Of a stretch of 64,000 bases of DNA, positions 9,369-19,032 are shown piece after piece. The position numbers and the translations under genes were made by a program. Under the pieces are notes generated by a model, which saw nothing but the letters and a program-made list of their open reading frames with translations, searched no databases and was not told the DNA's origin. Positions within the stretch are counted from its first letter, which is position 1; each line of letters begins with the position of its first letter. This DNA is from Levilactobacillus brevis ATCC 14869 = DSM 20054 (lineage in GTDB: Bacteria > Bacillota > Bacilli > Lactobacillales > Lactobacillaceae). The stretch covers positions 91,719-155,718 of the forward strand of contig NZ_AZCP01000003.1 in assembly GCF_001433855.1 (NCBI RefSeq), in the 5' to 3' direction.

Positions 9369-10508
9369 CTAGAACGTCCGCACTGGTGTAATTAACTGAA
9401 TGAAATTACTGGTATCTTCCGTTGGCACCAATGTAAATGGCCGCAAAGCTGAGGTAAAGGCAACGCGAATCGTGGCTTGACCAAAGGAATGTAGGGCGTC
9501 CTTCATATAATCAGGGTTGAAGGAAATTTCTAACGGCTCCCCGTCAATTTCTTTGGGCGCTAACTCTTCTTCAACATTCCCGACATCCGGTGAGTTACTG
9601 AAGATTGTGACTTGGTGATCAGTTGGCGTTAACGTGAGCTTGACCACGTTGTTCCGCGATTCATGGGATAACAGAGAGGCCCGTTCCACTGCTGCTAATA
9701 ACTCAGGGGCTTCGAATTCAACCGTCGTAGATGATTCTTTAGGAATCAGCCGCGAGGTGTCTGGATAGTTCCCCTCTAGGAGTCGTGAGTAAAACGAGGT
9801 GTCACCCAACAAGAAGAGCACTTGATTTTCGGAGAACTGCATCTTCACATCCGCATCGTCATCCCCAATCATCCGGGATAGTTCGGTCAGACTCTTCCCG
9901 GGGATAATGACATCAAATGACGCCTCACTAGGTGTTGGCAATTCAATTTGTCGTTGGCTTAATCGGTGACTATCTGTGGCGACGGCTAAAAATTGGTTGT
10001 CATTTAAGACAAAGTGAATCCCCGTCAAGATTGGTCGACTTTCCTGATTAGAAACCGCAATGACGGTTTGACTAATGAGTTCCTTGAAAACGGCGCCAGA
10101 TAAAACAACTGAATCAGCCGCATCAATTTCCGGTAAATGAGGATAATTATTGGCGTCTTGTCCGTTGATGTTAAAGGCAGCAGCGCCAGACGTAATTTCG
10201 GTTTGGAACCCGTCTTTGACTTCAACCGTCATTTCCTTTTCGGGAAGTCGCTTAACGATTTCGCTAAAGAAACGGGCTGTTAGGACGATCGAGCCCGGTT
10301 CATCAATGGTTAAGCCGACATCCGGATTGTCCGCGCGAATTAACGTTTCAATTGAAATGTCCGCATTGGAACCCGTTAATAAGAGCCCCGCGTCACTGGC
10401 CACAATTTTTAAACCAGTCAAAATGGGAATAGTAGTTTTAGATGAGATTGCCCGGGAGACGTTGTTGAGTTCCTTAATGAAGGCTGCCCGGTTGATGGTA
10501 AATTTCAT
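9369..10508 (-). CDS. dnaN: DNA polymerase III beta subunit (sliding clamp)
   Basis: The ring-shaped clamp that tethers DNA polymerase to the template. Sequence MKFTINRAAFIKELNNVSRAISSKTTIPILTG starts the first of three clamp domains; GIHFVLND and ATDSHRLSQRQ lie in the second; the C-terminus LRPFTLVPTED and LITPVRTF close the third. Length 379 is standard. ATG start with GGAGAG upstream. It lies 269 bases downstream of dnaA, and that gap carries DnaA boxes. Confidence 0.98.
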   Translation of the reverse strand: MKFTINRAAFIKELNNVSRAISSKTTIPILTGLKIVASDAGLLLTGSNADISIETLIRADNPDVGLTIDEPGSIVLTARFFSEIVKRLPEKEMTVEVKDGFQTEITSGAAAFNINGQDANNYPHLPEIDAADSVVLSGAVFKELISQTVIAVSNQESRPILTGIHFVLNDNQFLAVATDSHRLSQRQIELPTPSEASFDVIIPGKSLTELSRMIGDDDADVKMQFSENQVLFLLGDTSFYSRLLEGNYPDTSRLIPKESSTTVEFEAPELLAAVERASLLSHESRNNVVKLTLTPTDHQVTIFSNSPDVGNVEEELAPKEIDGEPLEISFNPDYMKDALHSFGQATIRVAFTSALRPFTLVPTEDTSNFIQLITPVRTF

Positions 10509-10586
10509 AACAGACTCTCCTTTTCTAGGTGCGTTGATTAACTTAATTAAAAGAAAAAACAGTAGCCGTAGTAGAGCGGTGAATTA

Positions 10587-10679
10587 TGTGGATAACTTTG
10601 AGAAACTAGCAAACAACCGCGGTTTTCCACCTGTGGATAACTTGTGGAAAACTTTGATGGTTGCCGTTATTTATCCACA
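10587..10679. promoter_or_regulatory. DnaA-box cluster between dnaA and dnaN
   Basis: Three exact 9-mers TTATCCACA or its complement: 10587-10595 (minus; TGTGGATAA), 10632-10640 (minus) and 10671-10679 (plus). A degenerate box TTTTCCACC is at 10623-10631. In Bacillus, boxes on both sides of dnaA form a bipartite origin, so this could be the second part of oriC or a regulatory element for dnaN. Confidence 0.85.
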
Positions 10680-10777
10680 CCCGTTGACTGACCTACTCGT
10701 ATCATACCGCAATTAGTCACCAAAAGATCGTCACGGGGCTGGTCATTTTTAACCGTGTGATCCGTGGCGATCGCTGA

Positions 10778-12136
10778 TTAACGGCGTAAGTCATCTTTGA
10801 GGCTGTCGATATCTTTTTGAAGTTGTGGATCCGTTTTAAGGGATTCCGTAATTTTATCGTAAGCGTGAATCACCGTGGTATGATCCTTGCCACCAAATTC
10901 GTTGCCAATCCGTGGCAGTGAGGCTTCCGTTAATTCACGGGAGAGGTACATCGCGATTTGGCGCGGCATAACGATGGCTTTCTTGCGTTTCTTTCCTTTA
11001 AGATCCTTGAGCGACACGTCAAAATACTTAGCGACGCGGTCTTGAATCACCGGAATGGTCACGGCGTCACTAGCATTGGCGAGGTTCAGACTCTTGAGCG
11101 CCTCAGCAGCTAAATCCGTGGCAATTGGTTGGTGCATGAGTTGCGAATAAGCCTGAACGCGGGCTAAAGCCCCCTCTAATTCACGGACGTTAGAGTCGAT
11201 TTGGCCCGCGATATAGCTTAATGTATCGTCGGGGATGCCGATTTGATCGGCGTCGGCTTTGTTCCGTAAAATAGCAATTCGTGTTTCGAGGTCTGGCGGT
11301 GTGATATCAACGGATAATCCCCAAGCAAACCGAGAGACTAACCGGTCTTGCAGCTTGGGAATCTCGTTGGGTAAGCGATCTGAGGTGAGCACGATTTGTT
11401 TACCATCATCATAGAGCGCATTAAAAGTATGGAAGAACTCCTCTTGGGTTCCTTCCTTATTAGCGAAGAACTGAATATCATCGACCAGCAGCAGATCAAC
11501 GTTACGATACTCCTGTCTAAACTGCTCCTGCGTCCGAGTTTGAATCGCATTAATAAAGTCATTCGTGAAGGCTTCGCTAGTCACGTATTTAACTTTGGTG
11601 TCGGGGCGATCTTCTAACATTTTGTTGCCAATCGCGTGCATCAAGTGGGTCTTGCCCAGACCAACGCCACCATAGAAGAAGAGCGGATTGTACATCACGC
11701 CGGGTTCTTCAGAGACCACCAAGGCCGCAGCATGGGCCATTTGGTTGCCTTTTCCGATGACAAAGGTGTCAAATGTGTAGCGGGAATTCAACGCCGTCTC
11801 TTTCATAAACGTGGGTGTCGGTTCAACCGGTTCGCCAGCCGCAACGGGTGCGGTTTTGGCTTTTAAGGTGGCCTGTTGCTGACGTTCATTTTCGAGAATC
11901 AACACGGGTTGAATATCTTCGTGAGCGGCTTGGTATGCGTATTCTACCAATTGCTGGTCCAGGTGTTGATGGGTCCAGTAATCACGATGCAGGGGTGATG
12001 GGAGTTCCAACGTTAATTTGTTGCCATCTAAGGCAATCGGCTTGGCGGTTTCAATCCAAGTCGCGTAGGCTGTCTTCGAGTTGTTTTCCTCAAACAACGC
12101 TTTAATATCAGTCCACAAAGTTAACATGTCTGGCAC
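10778..12136 (-). CDS. dnaA: Chromosomal replication initiator protein DnaA
   Basis: DnaA binds the TTATCCACA boxes at oriC and opens the origin. Domain I covers the first ~80 residues; a Pro/Ala-rich linker follows; the AAA+ domain shows Walker [11 protein letters not shown], Walker [10 protein letters not shown] and the sensor/arginine-finger region [11 protein letters not shown]; domain IV has the DNA-binding signature [16 protein letters not shown]. Length 452 is normal. I keep the GTG start (MPDMLTLW) because GGGGG lies 8 bases upstream; ATG three codons later is the alternative. Expression is probably autoregulated by boxes overlapping its promoter. Confidence 0.98.
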   Translation of the reverse strand: MPDMLTLWTDIKALFEENNSKTAYATWIETAKPIALDGNKLTLELPSPLHRDYWTHQHLDQQLVEYAYQAAHEDIQPVLILENERQQQATLKAKTAPVAAGEPVEPTPTFMKETALNSRYTFDTFVIGKGNQMAHAAALVVSEEPGVMYNPLFFYGGVGLGKTHLMHAIGNKMLEDRPDTKVKYVTSEAFTNDFINAIQTRTQEQFRQEYRNVDLLLVDDIQFFANKEGTQEEFFHTFNALYDDGKQIVLTSDRLPNEIPKLQDRLVSRFAWGLSVDITPPDLETRIAILRNKADADQIGIPDDTLSYIAGQIDSNVRELEGALARVQAYSQLMHQPIATDLAAEALKSLNLANASDAVTIPVIQDRVAKYFDVSLKDLKGKKRKKAIVMPRQIAMYLSRELTEASLPRIGNEFGGKDHTTVIHAYDKITESLKTDPQLQKDIDSLKDDLRR

Positions 12137-12590
12137 TGATGTTTCCCCCTATTTTAGTTTACGTCCTAATTTCGTTTGGGCGCACGAGGCCCCTTAAACG
12201 AAAACGTAAATCTAGTGTAGCATGAAGAAAAAAAGTTTTCCACAGGTTATTCTGAGCTGTGCATAATTGTTTCACAACAAGTGGATTGAGTTATCCACAG
12301 GGAATGGAGAATCTGTGGATAGTTTCTTTCCAATTGAGTTATCCACAAGAGTGTGTTGACTAAAAATGTTATTATATCAAGTGTTTCACAAGTTATCCAC
12401 AGAATTAACAAGAACGTAATTTTTAAAATAAACAGCTTGTGGAACAGTGGATAACTCGGTTAGCAAGTTCGGAATAACCCGTTTCCAATTTTAGAGTTAT
12501 CCACAAGCAAAGTGCATGAAACAAATTTAACCGGGGACAAGTTTTTTCTGGAAAACCAAAGTTCTTGTTTCAATCTAGCGATTTTTATGC
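12137..12590. other. Origin of chromosomal replication (oriC)
   Basis: Between divergent dnaA and rpmH lies a dense array of DnaA boxes. Exact TTATCCACA: 12291-12299, 12339-12347, 12393-12401, 12497-12505 (plus). TTATGCACA on the minus strand at 12258-12266. One-mismatch boxes: 12236-12244 (TTTTCCACA), 12314-12322 (minus), 12446-12454 (minus, TTATCCACT). AT-rich stretches at 12361-12380 and 12403-12433 are candidates for the unwinding element. Gene order around it is the standard Firmicutes oriC. Confidence 0.95.
12214..12244 (-). promoter_or_regulatory. dnaA promoter overlapped by a DnaA box
   Basis: Minus-strand -10 TACACT at 12214-12219; the -35 region about 17 bases upstream coincides with the DnaA box at 12236-12244, a layout that would give autorepression. 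Confidence 0.55.
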
Positions 12591-12596
12591 TAATAT
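12588..12596 (+). promoter_or_regulatory. rpmH promoter (extended -10)
   Basis: TGCTAATAT, an extended -10 element (TGN before TAATAT at 12591-12596). The -35 TTTCAA is weak. It leaves a leader of about 70 bases before rpmH. Confidence 0.5.
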
Positions 12597-12674
12597 GTTC
12601 AGGAAATGCATTTAGTATGTCTGAACTTGATTCAGATAGAACTTACAAAAATATATTGAGGAGGTGGCAATGTA

Positions 12675-12809
12675 ATGAAGCGCACTTACCAACCAAAGAA
12701 ACGTCACCGTTCACGTGTACACGGCTTCCGCAAGCGGATGAGCACTAGCAATGGCCGTCAGGTATTAGCACGTCGACGTCAAAAAGGACGTAAAGTATTG
12801 TCTGCATAG
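12675..12809 (+). CDS. rpmH: 50S ribosomal protein L34
   Basis: A 44-residue, very basic protein, [17 protein letters not shown] then [18 protein letters not shown], which is full-length bL34. It is the conserved first gene right of oriC. AGGAGGT (12659-12665) lies 9 bases before the ATG. An extra ATG-TAA (12670-12675) sits between the ribosome-binding site and the real start and overlaps its first base. A terminator-like hairpin separates it from rnpA. Confidence 0.98.
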
Positions 12810-12838
12810 GCCGCTGATGGTTCAGTGGTCTTTTTATT
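12808..12838 (+). terminator. Terminator/attenuator between rpmH and rnpA
   Basis: GGCCGCTGA pairs with TCAGTGGTC (two G-U pairs) across a TGGT loop, followed by TTTTTATTTT. rnpA has no obvious separate promoter, so this may be partial and set the rpmH:rnpA ratio. Confidence 0.7.
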
Positions 12839-12911
12839 TTATCTGCGGGGGGACTGGAACCCCAATCCCGCGCGGACTGTTCACAAATCGTGAGAATTTT
12901 GGAGATGCACC

Positions 12912-13268
12912 ATGCGAAAATCTTACCGCATTAAGAAAGAAGCGGAATTTCAGCAGGTCTTTGAAACCAGGAATTCAGTCGCTAACCGGCAATTCGTGGT
13001 GTACTCAATGGAAAAGCCACAACAACCGCATTTCCGAGTGGGCATTTCCGTCGGTAAGAAGATTGGTAACGCCGTTCACCGTAACTGGGTGAAGCGTCGG
13101 ATTCGCCAGAGCTTGCTTGAGTTAAAGCCTCATCTGAAACAAGATGTGGATTTTCTCGTCATTGCTCGGCCCCGCGCTGATGGTATTTCCATGACCGATG
13201 CGAAACGTAGCTTGGTTCATGTCTTGAAGCTGGCAAAACTGCTGGATTCCGATTATAGCGAGGAATAA
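12912..13268 (+). CDS. rnpA: Ribonuclease P protein component
   Basis: The 118-residue protein subunit of RNase P, which trims tRNA 5' leaders. [22 protein letters not shown] starts the fold, and the signature RNR-type segment reads [20 protein letters not shown]. The C-terminal DFLVIARP is typical. ATG start with TTTTGGAGA upstream. yidC follows after two bases, so the two are translationally linked. Confidence 0.97.
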   Translation: MRKSYRIKKEAEFQQVFETRNSVANRQFVVYSMEKPQQPHFRVGISVGKKIGNAVHRNWVKRRIRQSLLELKPHLKQDVDFLVIARPRADGISMTDAKRSLVHVLKLAKLLDSDYSEE

Positions 13269-13270
13269 AC

Positions 13271-14104
13271 GTGAAAAAGTACAAACGTACCCTACTTATG
13301 CTGGGCATTGTGAGTTTAGTGTTCATCCTCTCCGCTTGTAGCAACAAACCAATCACCAATCAAAGTACCGGGATTTGGGACGGCTTGATCGTCTTGAACT
13401 TCTCGCGGGCGATTATCTGGTTGGCACACTTGTTCGGCGGTAGTTATGGTGTTGGTATCATTGCCTTCACCATTATTATCCGGGTGATCCTGATGCCACT
13501 GATGATCTTCCAAACGCGCAGTATGCGCAAAACTCAGGAAGTTCAGCCCCAATTAAAGGCTTTACAAAAGAAGTACTCGTCTAAAGACCGTGAAACGATG
13601 CAAAAGCTGCAGGCAGAACAGCAAAAGCTGTACTCCGAAGCCGGCATTAACCCGATGATGGGCTGTTTACCAGCCTTGGTGCAATTACCAATCATCTGGG
13701 CGCTGTATCAAGCCATCTGGCGGACAGCTGTCTTGCGGTCAGGGACCTTCTTGTGGTTACAATTAGGTCACAAGGACCCGTACTTCATTCTGCCAATCTT
13801 AGCTGCTTTGGCCACGTTCTTGAGTTCGTGGTTGACGACTAAATCGGCACCAGAGACCAACTCCATGAACACGATGATGATTGTCGGTATGCCCGTTGTG
13901 GTGTTCTTCACCGCGATGAACGTGGCGTCGTCATTGTCACTTTACTGGACTGTTTCCTACGTTTTCCAAGTTGGTCAAACCCTTCTTATCCAAAATCCGT
14001 GGAAGATTCAAGCGGAACGGGATGCGAAGGAAAAGGAAAAGGCACAGCATGACCGTACCGTTAAGAAAGCAATTCGGCGGGCCAAGCAAAGTAAACGTAA
14101 GTAA
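13271..14104 (+). CDS. yidC: Membrane protein insertase YidC (lipoprotein form)
   Basis: Inserts and folds membrane proteins, alone or with SecYEG. N-terminal MKKYKRTLLMLGIVSLVFIL is a lipoprotein signal ending in the lipobox LSAC; five membrane segments follow (including AIIWLAHLFGG, GIIAFTIIIRVILMPLMIF with the groove arginine, and PALVQLPIIWALYQAIW). The C-terminus is basic (RRAKQSKRK) and probably contacts ribosomes. Length 277 fits the Gram-positive SpoIIIJ/YidC1 group. GTG start after AGGAATAAAC, two bases past rnpA. A terminator follows, yet jag is next, as in other Firmicutes. Confidence 0.96.
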   Translation: MKKYKRTLLMLGIVSLVFILSACSNKPITNQSTGIWDGLIVLNFSRAIIWLAHLFGGSYGVGIIAFTIIIRVILMPLMIFQTRSMRKTQEVQPQLKALQKKYSSKDRETMQKLQAEQQKLYSEAGINPMMGCLPALVQLPIIWALYQAIWRTAVLRSGTFLWLQLGHKDPYFILPILAALATFLSSWLTTKSAPETNSMNTMMIVGMPVVVFFTAMNVASSLSLYWTVSYVFQVGQTLLIQNPWKIQAERDAKEKEKAQHDRTVKKAIRRAKQSKRK

Positions 14105-14124
14105 CCTAAACATAAATGCATTTT

Positions 14125-14155
14125 AACGCGCTGGCGCAGGCTAGCGCGTTTTTCT
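14125..14155 (+). terminator. Terminator after yidC
   Basis: AACGCGCT (14125-14132) pairs with AGCGCGTT (14143-14150), followed by TTTCTTT. Confidence 0.8.
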
Positions 14156-14223
14156 TTGGCTAATTTTAGGCAGAACCGTGGTGTCTGCGCGGCGGAAACC
14201 AGTGGCTTGATCGGGGATTCATG

Positions 14224-14230
14224 GTATACT
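14224..14230 (+). promoter_or_regulatory. jag promoter (extended -10)
   Basis: TGG then TATACT (14225-14230) is an extended -10 element about 57 bases before the preferred jag start; no clear -35 is present. Confidence 0.5.
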
Positions 14231-14293
14231 AAACACGCATTGTCCGTAGTGGACACCGGAACGATACGTGAAATGATACTGGAGGAATTGATG

Positions 14294-15058
14294 ATGACAA
14301 TCTTTACGGGGAAGACAATTGAAGCAGCGACCGCAGCTGGGCTAGCTACGCTAAATGCGCCACGCGAACAGGTGACGGTAACGGTGGTTGCAACGCCGCG
14401 TAAGGGTTGGTTGGGAATTGGCCACCGTGACGCGCAGGTTGACGTGGTCTTAAAAGCGATGACGCCAGCGGCTAGTTCAACCCCAGTATCAGCGACAAAC
14501 CTGGCGTCGAGTGCAGCACCGGTCAAAGCGGCTGCGGAAGCAGCTGCGCCTAGTGAACCAGCCGCAGCTGAGCTCAGCGTTAGTCCAGCCGAGCGCCGAC
14601 AACAACGTCAGGCGGCCATAGAGGGTGTCCAGGACTATTTAGCCACCATCGTGGATCAGTTAGGGATTGATGCCACTCTCGACCTTGAGAGTAGCGCTCA
14701 TCGCCAAATTCGGTTGGCCTTCACCACCGATAAGGAAGGCTTGTTGATTGGCAAGCACGGGCGCACCATTAATGCGCTACAGAGCTTAGCCCAGTTATAT
14801 TTGAACCATCACGGCGCCGCCCACGTTGAGATTGAACTTGACGTGGCGGGGTATCGGGAACGGCGGGCCGCGACGTTAAGCCGGCTAGCAGATAATACGG
14901 CGCGCGAAGTCGTCGCCTCAGGTAAGCCGATTTATTTGGACCCGATGCCGTCATTTGAGCGGAAGCAAATTCATGCTGTACTCGCAAAAAATCAATACGT
15001 CACGACTTATTCAGCGGGCAAGGAACCACACCGCGCAGTGGTCATTCAACCGGTTTAG
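14294..15058 (+). CDS. jag: RNA-binding protein Jag/KhpB
   Basis: A three-part RNA-binding protein that acts with KhpA in cell-elongation control in Gram-positives. Residues 1-50 form the Jag-N domain (TIFTGKTIEAATAAGLATL, GWLGIGHRDAQVDVVL); an Ala-rich linker follows to about residue 95; then a KH domain with the GKHG loop (GLLIGKHGRTINALQSLAQL) and an R3H domain (YRERRAATLSRLADNTAREV, ending PSFERKQIHAVL). I place the start at the second of two adjacent ATG codons, 8 bases after GGAGG; the first (14291) is equally possible. An upstream extension to 14156 is not supported. Confidence 0.93.
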   Translation: MTIFTGKTIEAATAAGLATLNAPREQVTVTVVATPRKGWLGIGHRDAQVDVVLKAMTPAASSTPVSATNLASSAAPVKAAAEAAAPSEPAAAELSVSPAERRQQRQAAIEGVQDYLATIVDQLGIDATLDLESSAHRQIRLAFTTDKEGLLIGKHGRTINALQSLAQLYLNHHGAAHVEIELDVAGYRERRAATLSRLADNTAREVVASGKPIYLDPMPSFERKQIHAVLAKNQYVTTYSAGKEPHRAVVIQPV

Positions 15059-15065
15059 GTTTCGT

Positions 15066-15094
15066 TTGACAAATGGGGCGAATGCCCTTATAGT
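15066..15094 (+). promoter_or_regulatory. Consensus promoter in the jag-mnmE gap
   Basis: TTGACA (15066-15071), 17-base spacer, TATAGT (15089-15094): the best-matching sigma-A promoter in the window. Start near 15101, well before mnmE. Confidence 0.8.
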
Positions 15095-15100
15095 TGAGAC

Positions 15101-15186
15101 AATCATTCTTATCATGTTTCCGATAAAGTAGTGAAAGTACTTTATCCGCGCCCTTGTTAGGTGGCGTGGAGTAGGTGCTTTTTTTT
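15101..15186 (+). ncRNA. Putative small RNA or mnmE leader with T-tract end
   Basis: Downstream of the consensus promoter is a perfect 9-base hairpin GATAAAGTA / TACTTTATC (15122-15130, 15138-15146), then a weaker GC-rich hairpin (GCGCC about 15149 with GGTGC about 15175) ending in eight T (15179-15186). That is the layout of a ~86-base transcript ending at a Rho-independent terminator. It could instead be an attenuated leader of mnmE, which starts at 15270. I do not recognise an RNA family. Confidence 0.45.
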
Positions 15187-15269
15187 ATGGCATTAAATGG
15201 TACGCCCGGTATGTTTGACTGGGTCAATGACCTGATAAGAACCGACAGAAGAAAAAAGGAGGATGGCTC

Positions 15270-16664
15270 ATGGCAGTCACCACAACAGAATTTGATACGA
15301 TTGCAGCAATTTCAACGCCGCCTGGTGAGGGGGGTATTTCCATCATTCGTTTGAGCGGTGAAGAGGTCTTTCAAGTTGCCGCTAAGCTCTTTAAGGGGGC
15401 AGATTTAACCCAAGTTGGCAGCCATACGATTCATTATGGGCACATTTTGGACCCGGAAACGGGTGATGAAGTCGATGAGGTGATGGTGACCGTCATGCGG
15501 GCACCCAAGACCTACACCAAAGAAGATATTATTGAGATTAACTGTCACGGTGGGATCGTGGCAACGAATCGCATCTTACAACTGTGTTTGAGTTACGGCG
15601 CGCGGTTAGCTGAACCCGGTGAATACACTAAGCGGGCCTTTCTCAATGGCCGAATTGATCTAACCCAAGCGGAATCGGTTATGGATTTAATTCGGGCTAA
15701 AACCGACAAGTCAATGAAGGTGGCTTTAGACCAATTAGATGGTGATTTGTCTAAATTGATTCGAAACTTACGGCAAGATATCCTCGATGCGTTGGCCCAA
15801 GTGGAAGTTAATATCGACTATCCCGAGTATGATGACGTTGAAACCATGACCACTAAAATGCTGCTGGAGAAGGCCCACGAGGTCAAGCAACAGATTAAAA
15901 CGTTGTTAGCTACAGCCAAGCAAGGCAAAGTGTTGCGTGAGGGACTGGCAACGGCAATTGTTGGACGGCCCAACGTGGGGAAGAGTAGTTTATTGAATCA
16001 TCTCTTGCACGAAGATAAGGCGATTGTAACGGATGTGGCTGGGACCACGCGAGACGTGATTGAAGAATACGTCAACGTCAAGGGCGTTCCTTTGAAGCTC
16101 ATCGACACCGCCGGTATTCGCGATACGGCAGATAAGGTTGAAAAAATTGGGGTTGAGCGCTCGCGTAAGGCCATTAACACGGCTGATTTGGTGATGTTAG
16201 TGCTTAATGCTAGCGAACCCCTGACAGCGGAAGATGAAGCCTTATTGACAGCCACTAAGGATACGCAGCGAATCTTAATTCTGAATAAGACGGACTTACC
16301 GCTACAGTTGGATCTCGCAGCGGTGCGGCAAGTAGCCGGCGATAGTCCCATTATTGAGACGTCCATTTTACAAAGTACCGGGATGGACCAATTGGAAGAA
16401 ACCATCGCTCACTTGTTCTTTGATGAGGGCATTGAGTCCAGTCAAAACACGGTGATGGTCACCAATGCCCGGCATATTGGGCTCTTGCATCAAGCGAGCG
16501 CAGCGTTAGACGATGTGCAAAATGGGATTGCGGCCGGGATGCCGGTCGATTTGGTTCAAATTGATATGACGCGGGCTTGGGACTTACTGGGTGAGATTAC
16601 CGGGGATAGTTACCAAGACGAGTTACTCGATCAGTTATTTAGCCAGTTTTGTTTGGGTAAATAG
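15270..16664 (+). CDS. mnmE: tRNA U34 modification GTPase MnmE
   Basis: Works with MnmG to add the (carboxymethyl)aminomethyl group to wobble uridine-34 of tRNAs. The N-terminal tetrahydrofolate-binding domain has [20 protein letters not shown] and [11 protein letters not shown]; the helical domain is split by the G domain, with G1 [10 protein letters not shown]3 DTAG and G4 NKTD; the protein ends in FCLGK, the conserved C-terminal Cys motif. Length 464 is usual. AGGAGG lies 7 bases before the ATG. mnmG follows 76 bases later. Confidence 0.98.
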   Translation: MAVTTTEFDTIAAISTPPGEGGISIIRLSGEEVFQVAAKLFKGADLTQVGSHTIHYGHILDPETGDEVDEVMVTVMRAPKTYTKEDIIEINCHGGIVATNRILQLCLSYGARLAEPGEYTKRAFLNGRIDLTQAESVMDLIRAKTDKSMKVALDQLDGDLSKLIRNLRQDILDALAQVEVNIDYPEYDDVETMTTKMLLEKAHEVKQQIKTLLATAKQGKVLREGLATAIVGRPNVGKSSLLNHLLHEDKAIVTDVAGTTRDVIEEYVNVKGVPLKLIDTAGIRDTADKVEKIGVERSRKAINTADLVMLVLNASEPLTAEDEALLTATKDTQRILILNKTDLPLQLDLAAVRQVAGDSPIIETSILQSTGMDQLEETIAHLFFDEGIESSQNTVMVTNARHIGLLHQASAALDDVQNGIAAGMPVDLVQIDMTRAWDLLGEITGDSYQDELLDQLFSQFCLGK

Positions 16665-16740
16665 GCGTAGCAGGTGTTAAACCGAAAAATTTAAAAGCGT
16701 TTAGCCGTACGATGCGGTTAGGCATGGAGGGAAATGAACC

Positions 16741-18651
16741 ATGACGGAAGTAAAGGAATACGCTGGGCAAGACTACGACGTCATTGTCGTGGGTGCCGGT
16801 CACGCGGGTAGTGAAGCGGCTTTGGCGGCTGCGCGGATGGGAAATCGGACATTACTTATGACGATTAACCTTGATATGGTCGCATTTATGCCATGTAACC
16901 CGTCAGTTGGGGGACCAGCTAAGGGGATTGTGGTACGCGAAATCGATGCTTTAGGTGGCGAAATGGGCCGCAACATTGATAAGACCTACGTGCAGATGCG
17001 GATGTTAAACACCGGTAAGGGTCCAGCGGTGCGGGCATTGCGGGCCCAAGCAGATAAGCACGCTTACCATGCTGAAATGAAACACACCATTGAACGCGAA
17101 CCCAACTTAACGTTGCGTCAGGGAATCGTGGACGACCTAATTGTCGAAGACGGGGAATGCCAAGGCGTGATTACCAATACGGGAGCGCGTTACCGCGCCA
17201 AAGCCGTGGTCATTGCGGCCGGTACGGCGGCTCGAGGGAAGATTATTATCGGTGAACTGATGTACTCTTCTGGTCCGAATAATTCACAACCAGCAACCAA
17301 GTTAACGGCCAACTTACCCAAGTACGGCTTTGATTTGGAGCGGTTCAAGACTGGGACTCCACCACGAGTAGACGGCAATACGATTCACTACGATGAGACT
17401 GAGGAACAACCGGGGGATGTAGAACCGAACCACTTTAGCTTTACGACACCGGACAGCGCCTATTTGGACTTGAAAAACCAGTTGTCTTGCTGGCTAACGT
17501 ATACCAACGAAAAGACGCATGAGATTATCAAAGCCAACCTTGATCGGGCACCGATGTTTACCGGGGTCATCGAAGGCGTAGGGCCACGGTATTGCCCATC
17601 GATTGAAGATAAGATTGTGCGGTTTGCGGACAAGCCGCGGCACCAACTGTTCTTGGAGCCAGAAGGCCGTAAGACTGATGAATGGTACGTTCAGGGTCTG
17701 TCGACATCCATGCCAGAAGAAGTTCAGCAGAAGATTTTACATTCCATCAAGGGCCTAGAAGACGCGCAAATGATGCGGCCGGGATATGCCATTGAATACG
17801 ATGTCGTTTCGCCTTACCAATTACGACCAACGCTTGAAACCAAGCCATTGAAGAACCTCTTCACGGCTGGTCAAACGAACGGGACGTCGGGTTACGAAGA
17901 AGCCGCTGGTCAAGGTCTGTTAGCGGGTATCAATGCCGGCTTGCGGGCTTTGGGTAAGCCTGGATTCACCTTAAAACGATCCGACGCGTATATCGGGGTC
18001 ATGGTCGATGATTTGGTTACGAAGGGCACCAAGGAACCCTATCGGTTGTTAACGAGTCGTGCTGAGTATCGCTTAATTTTGCGGCACGATAACGCTGATC
18101 TCCGGCTAACGGCCAAAGGGCATGAGTTGGGGTTAATTAGTGATGAACGCTATGCGGATTTCTTGGCGAAGAAGGCCACTTTACAGGCGGAACTGGACCG
18201 ATTGAATCAGATTCGCATCAAGCCTAACGACGCGATCAATGCGTTTGTCGAAAGTCACGGCGATAAGCCCTTGCAAGATGGTGTCTTAGCGGCGGCTTTC
18301 CTGCGCCGGCCATACGTGGACTACCAGACGTTATTACAGTTTATTGATGCGCCAGAGCAGCCGTTAGACCGCCATATCATCGAGGAAATTGAGATTTCCT
18401 TGAAGTATGCGGGTTACATTAAGAAGGCCGAAGAAAACGTTGCTAAGTTAAAGCGGATGGAAGCCAAGGCCATCCCCGCCCAAATTGACTACGACGCCAT
18501 CGATGGCTTAGCGACTGAGGCCCACCAGAAGTTGAAGAAAATCCAACCAGAAACGTTGGCTCAGGCTAGTCGGATCAGTGGGGTTAACCCAGCTGATATT
18601 GCGATCTTGAGTGTGTATATTGAACAAGGCAAGATTGCCAAGGTTCAGTAA
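16741..18651 (+). CDS. mnmG: tRNA U34 modification enzyme MnmG (GidA)
   Basis: FAD-dependent partner of MnmE. The FAD-binding motif is [19 protein letters not shown] near residue 15; the family signature [13 protein letters not shown] carries a catalytic cysteine; later landmarks are [23 protein letters not shown], and [17 protein letters not shown]. The C-terminal helical domain ([32 protein letters not shown]) binds MnmE and tRNA. Length 636 is normal. The usual Firmicutes followers rsmG and noc/parAB are not next to it here; a strong terminator ends the operon. Confidence 0.98.
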   Translation: MTEVKEYAGQDYDVIVVGAGHAGSEAALAAARMGNRTLLMTINLDMVAFMPCNPSVGGPAKGIVVREIDALGGEMGRNIDKTYVQMRMLNTGKGPAVRALRAQADKHAYHAEMKHTIEREPNLTLRQGIVDDLIVEDGECQGVITNTGARYRAKAVVIAAGTAARGKIIIGELMYSSGPNNSQPATKLTANLPKYGFDLERFKTGTPPRVDGNTIHYDETEEQPGDVEPNHFSFTTPDSAYLDLKNQLSCWLTYTNEKTHEIIKANLDRAPMFTGVIEGVGPRYCPSIEDKIVRFADKPRHQLFLEPEGRKTDEWYVQGLSTSMPEEVQQKILHSIKGLEDAQMMRPGYAIEYDVVSPYQLRPTLETKPLKNLFTAGQTNGTSGYEEAAGQGLLAGINAGLRALGKPGFTLKRSDAYIGVMVDDLVTKGTKEPYRLLTSRAEYRLILRHDNADLRLTAKGHELGLISDERYADFLAKKATLQAELDRLNQIRIKPNDAINAFVESHGDKPLQDGVLAAAFLRRPYVDYQTLLQFIDAPEQPLDRHIIEEIEISLKYAGYIKKAEENVAKLKRMEAKAIPAQIDYDAIDGLATEAHQKLKKIQPETLAQASRISGVNPADIAILSVYIEQGKIAKVQ

Positions 18652-18723
18652 GGCAAAAAGCTTGCAGGCTAGAGAAGCAGTTAGTCAGTGACTGGCTATC
18701 TCCAGCCAGATAGTTAGAGACAT

Positions 18724-18757
18724 AAAAGGGTCCGGAACTTTTGTTCCGGACCCTTTT
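18724..18757. terminator. Terminator after mnmG
   Basis: Perfect 15-base arms (AAAAGGGTCCGGAAC and its complement) around a TTTT loop; symmetrical A and T tracts allow action in both directions. Confidence 0.92.
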
Positions 18758-18758
18758 A

Positions 18759-18782
18759 TTAATCATTAAATTTAATGATTAA
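18759..18782. repeat. 24-base perfect AT palindrome
   Basis: TTAATCATTAAA joined directly to TTTAATGATTAA, two bases past the mnmG terminator. No protein-binding family is assigned. Confidence 0.75.
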
Positions 18783-18948
18783 TAATTGAATCAAGGCTGA
18801 TTACACACAATCTTTACAGGTTCTTTGCGAAAATACAATAAAGGGACGGTAGAGTGAGTTTAGATACGAATCGAGGGGGATGAGGTAGTCGTGAACGGGG
18901 CATGACTGCTGATAACTTCCGCTTGAATAACTTGATGACCACGGCTTT

Positions 18949-18977
18949 TTGCGCTTAGCAACCAAATCCGGTAAACT
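18949..18977 (+). promoter_or_regulatory. Promoter of the 129-residue membrane protein gene
   Basis: TTGCGC (18949-18954), 17-base spacer, TAAACT (18972-18977); start expected near 18984. Confidence 0.55.
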
Positions 18978-19005
18978 AATAAACGGGGAATCATTAATTT
19001 AGGGG

Positions 19006-19032
19006 TCAACCGACCACCTGGTGGTCGGTTGA
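19006..19032 (+). promoter_or_regulatory. Hairpin/operator just upstream of the ribosome-binding site
   Basis: TCAACCGACCAC, loop CTG, GTGGTCGGTTGA: 12 perfect base pairs in the 5' leader, ending a few bases before AAGGGG. It could be a repressor operator (TetR-like symmetry) or an RNA hairpin that influences translation. Confidence 0.6.

Noticed and set aside
12512-12748. Open frame across the rpmH promoter
   Set aside because: Covers the oriC edge, the promoter and the rpmH start in another frame; no ribosome-binding site.
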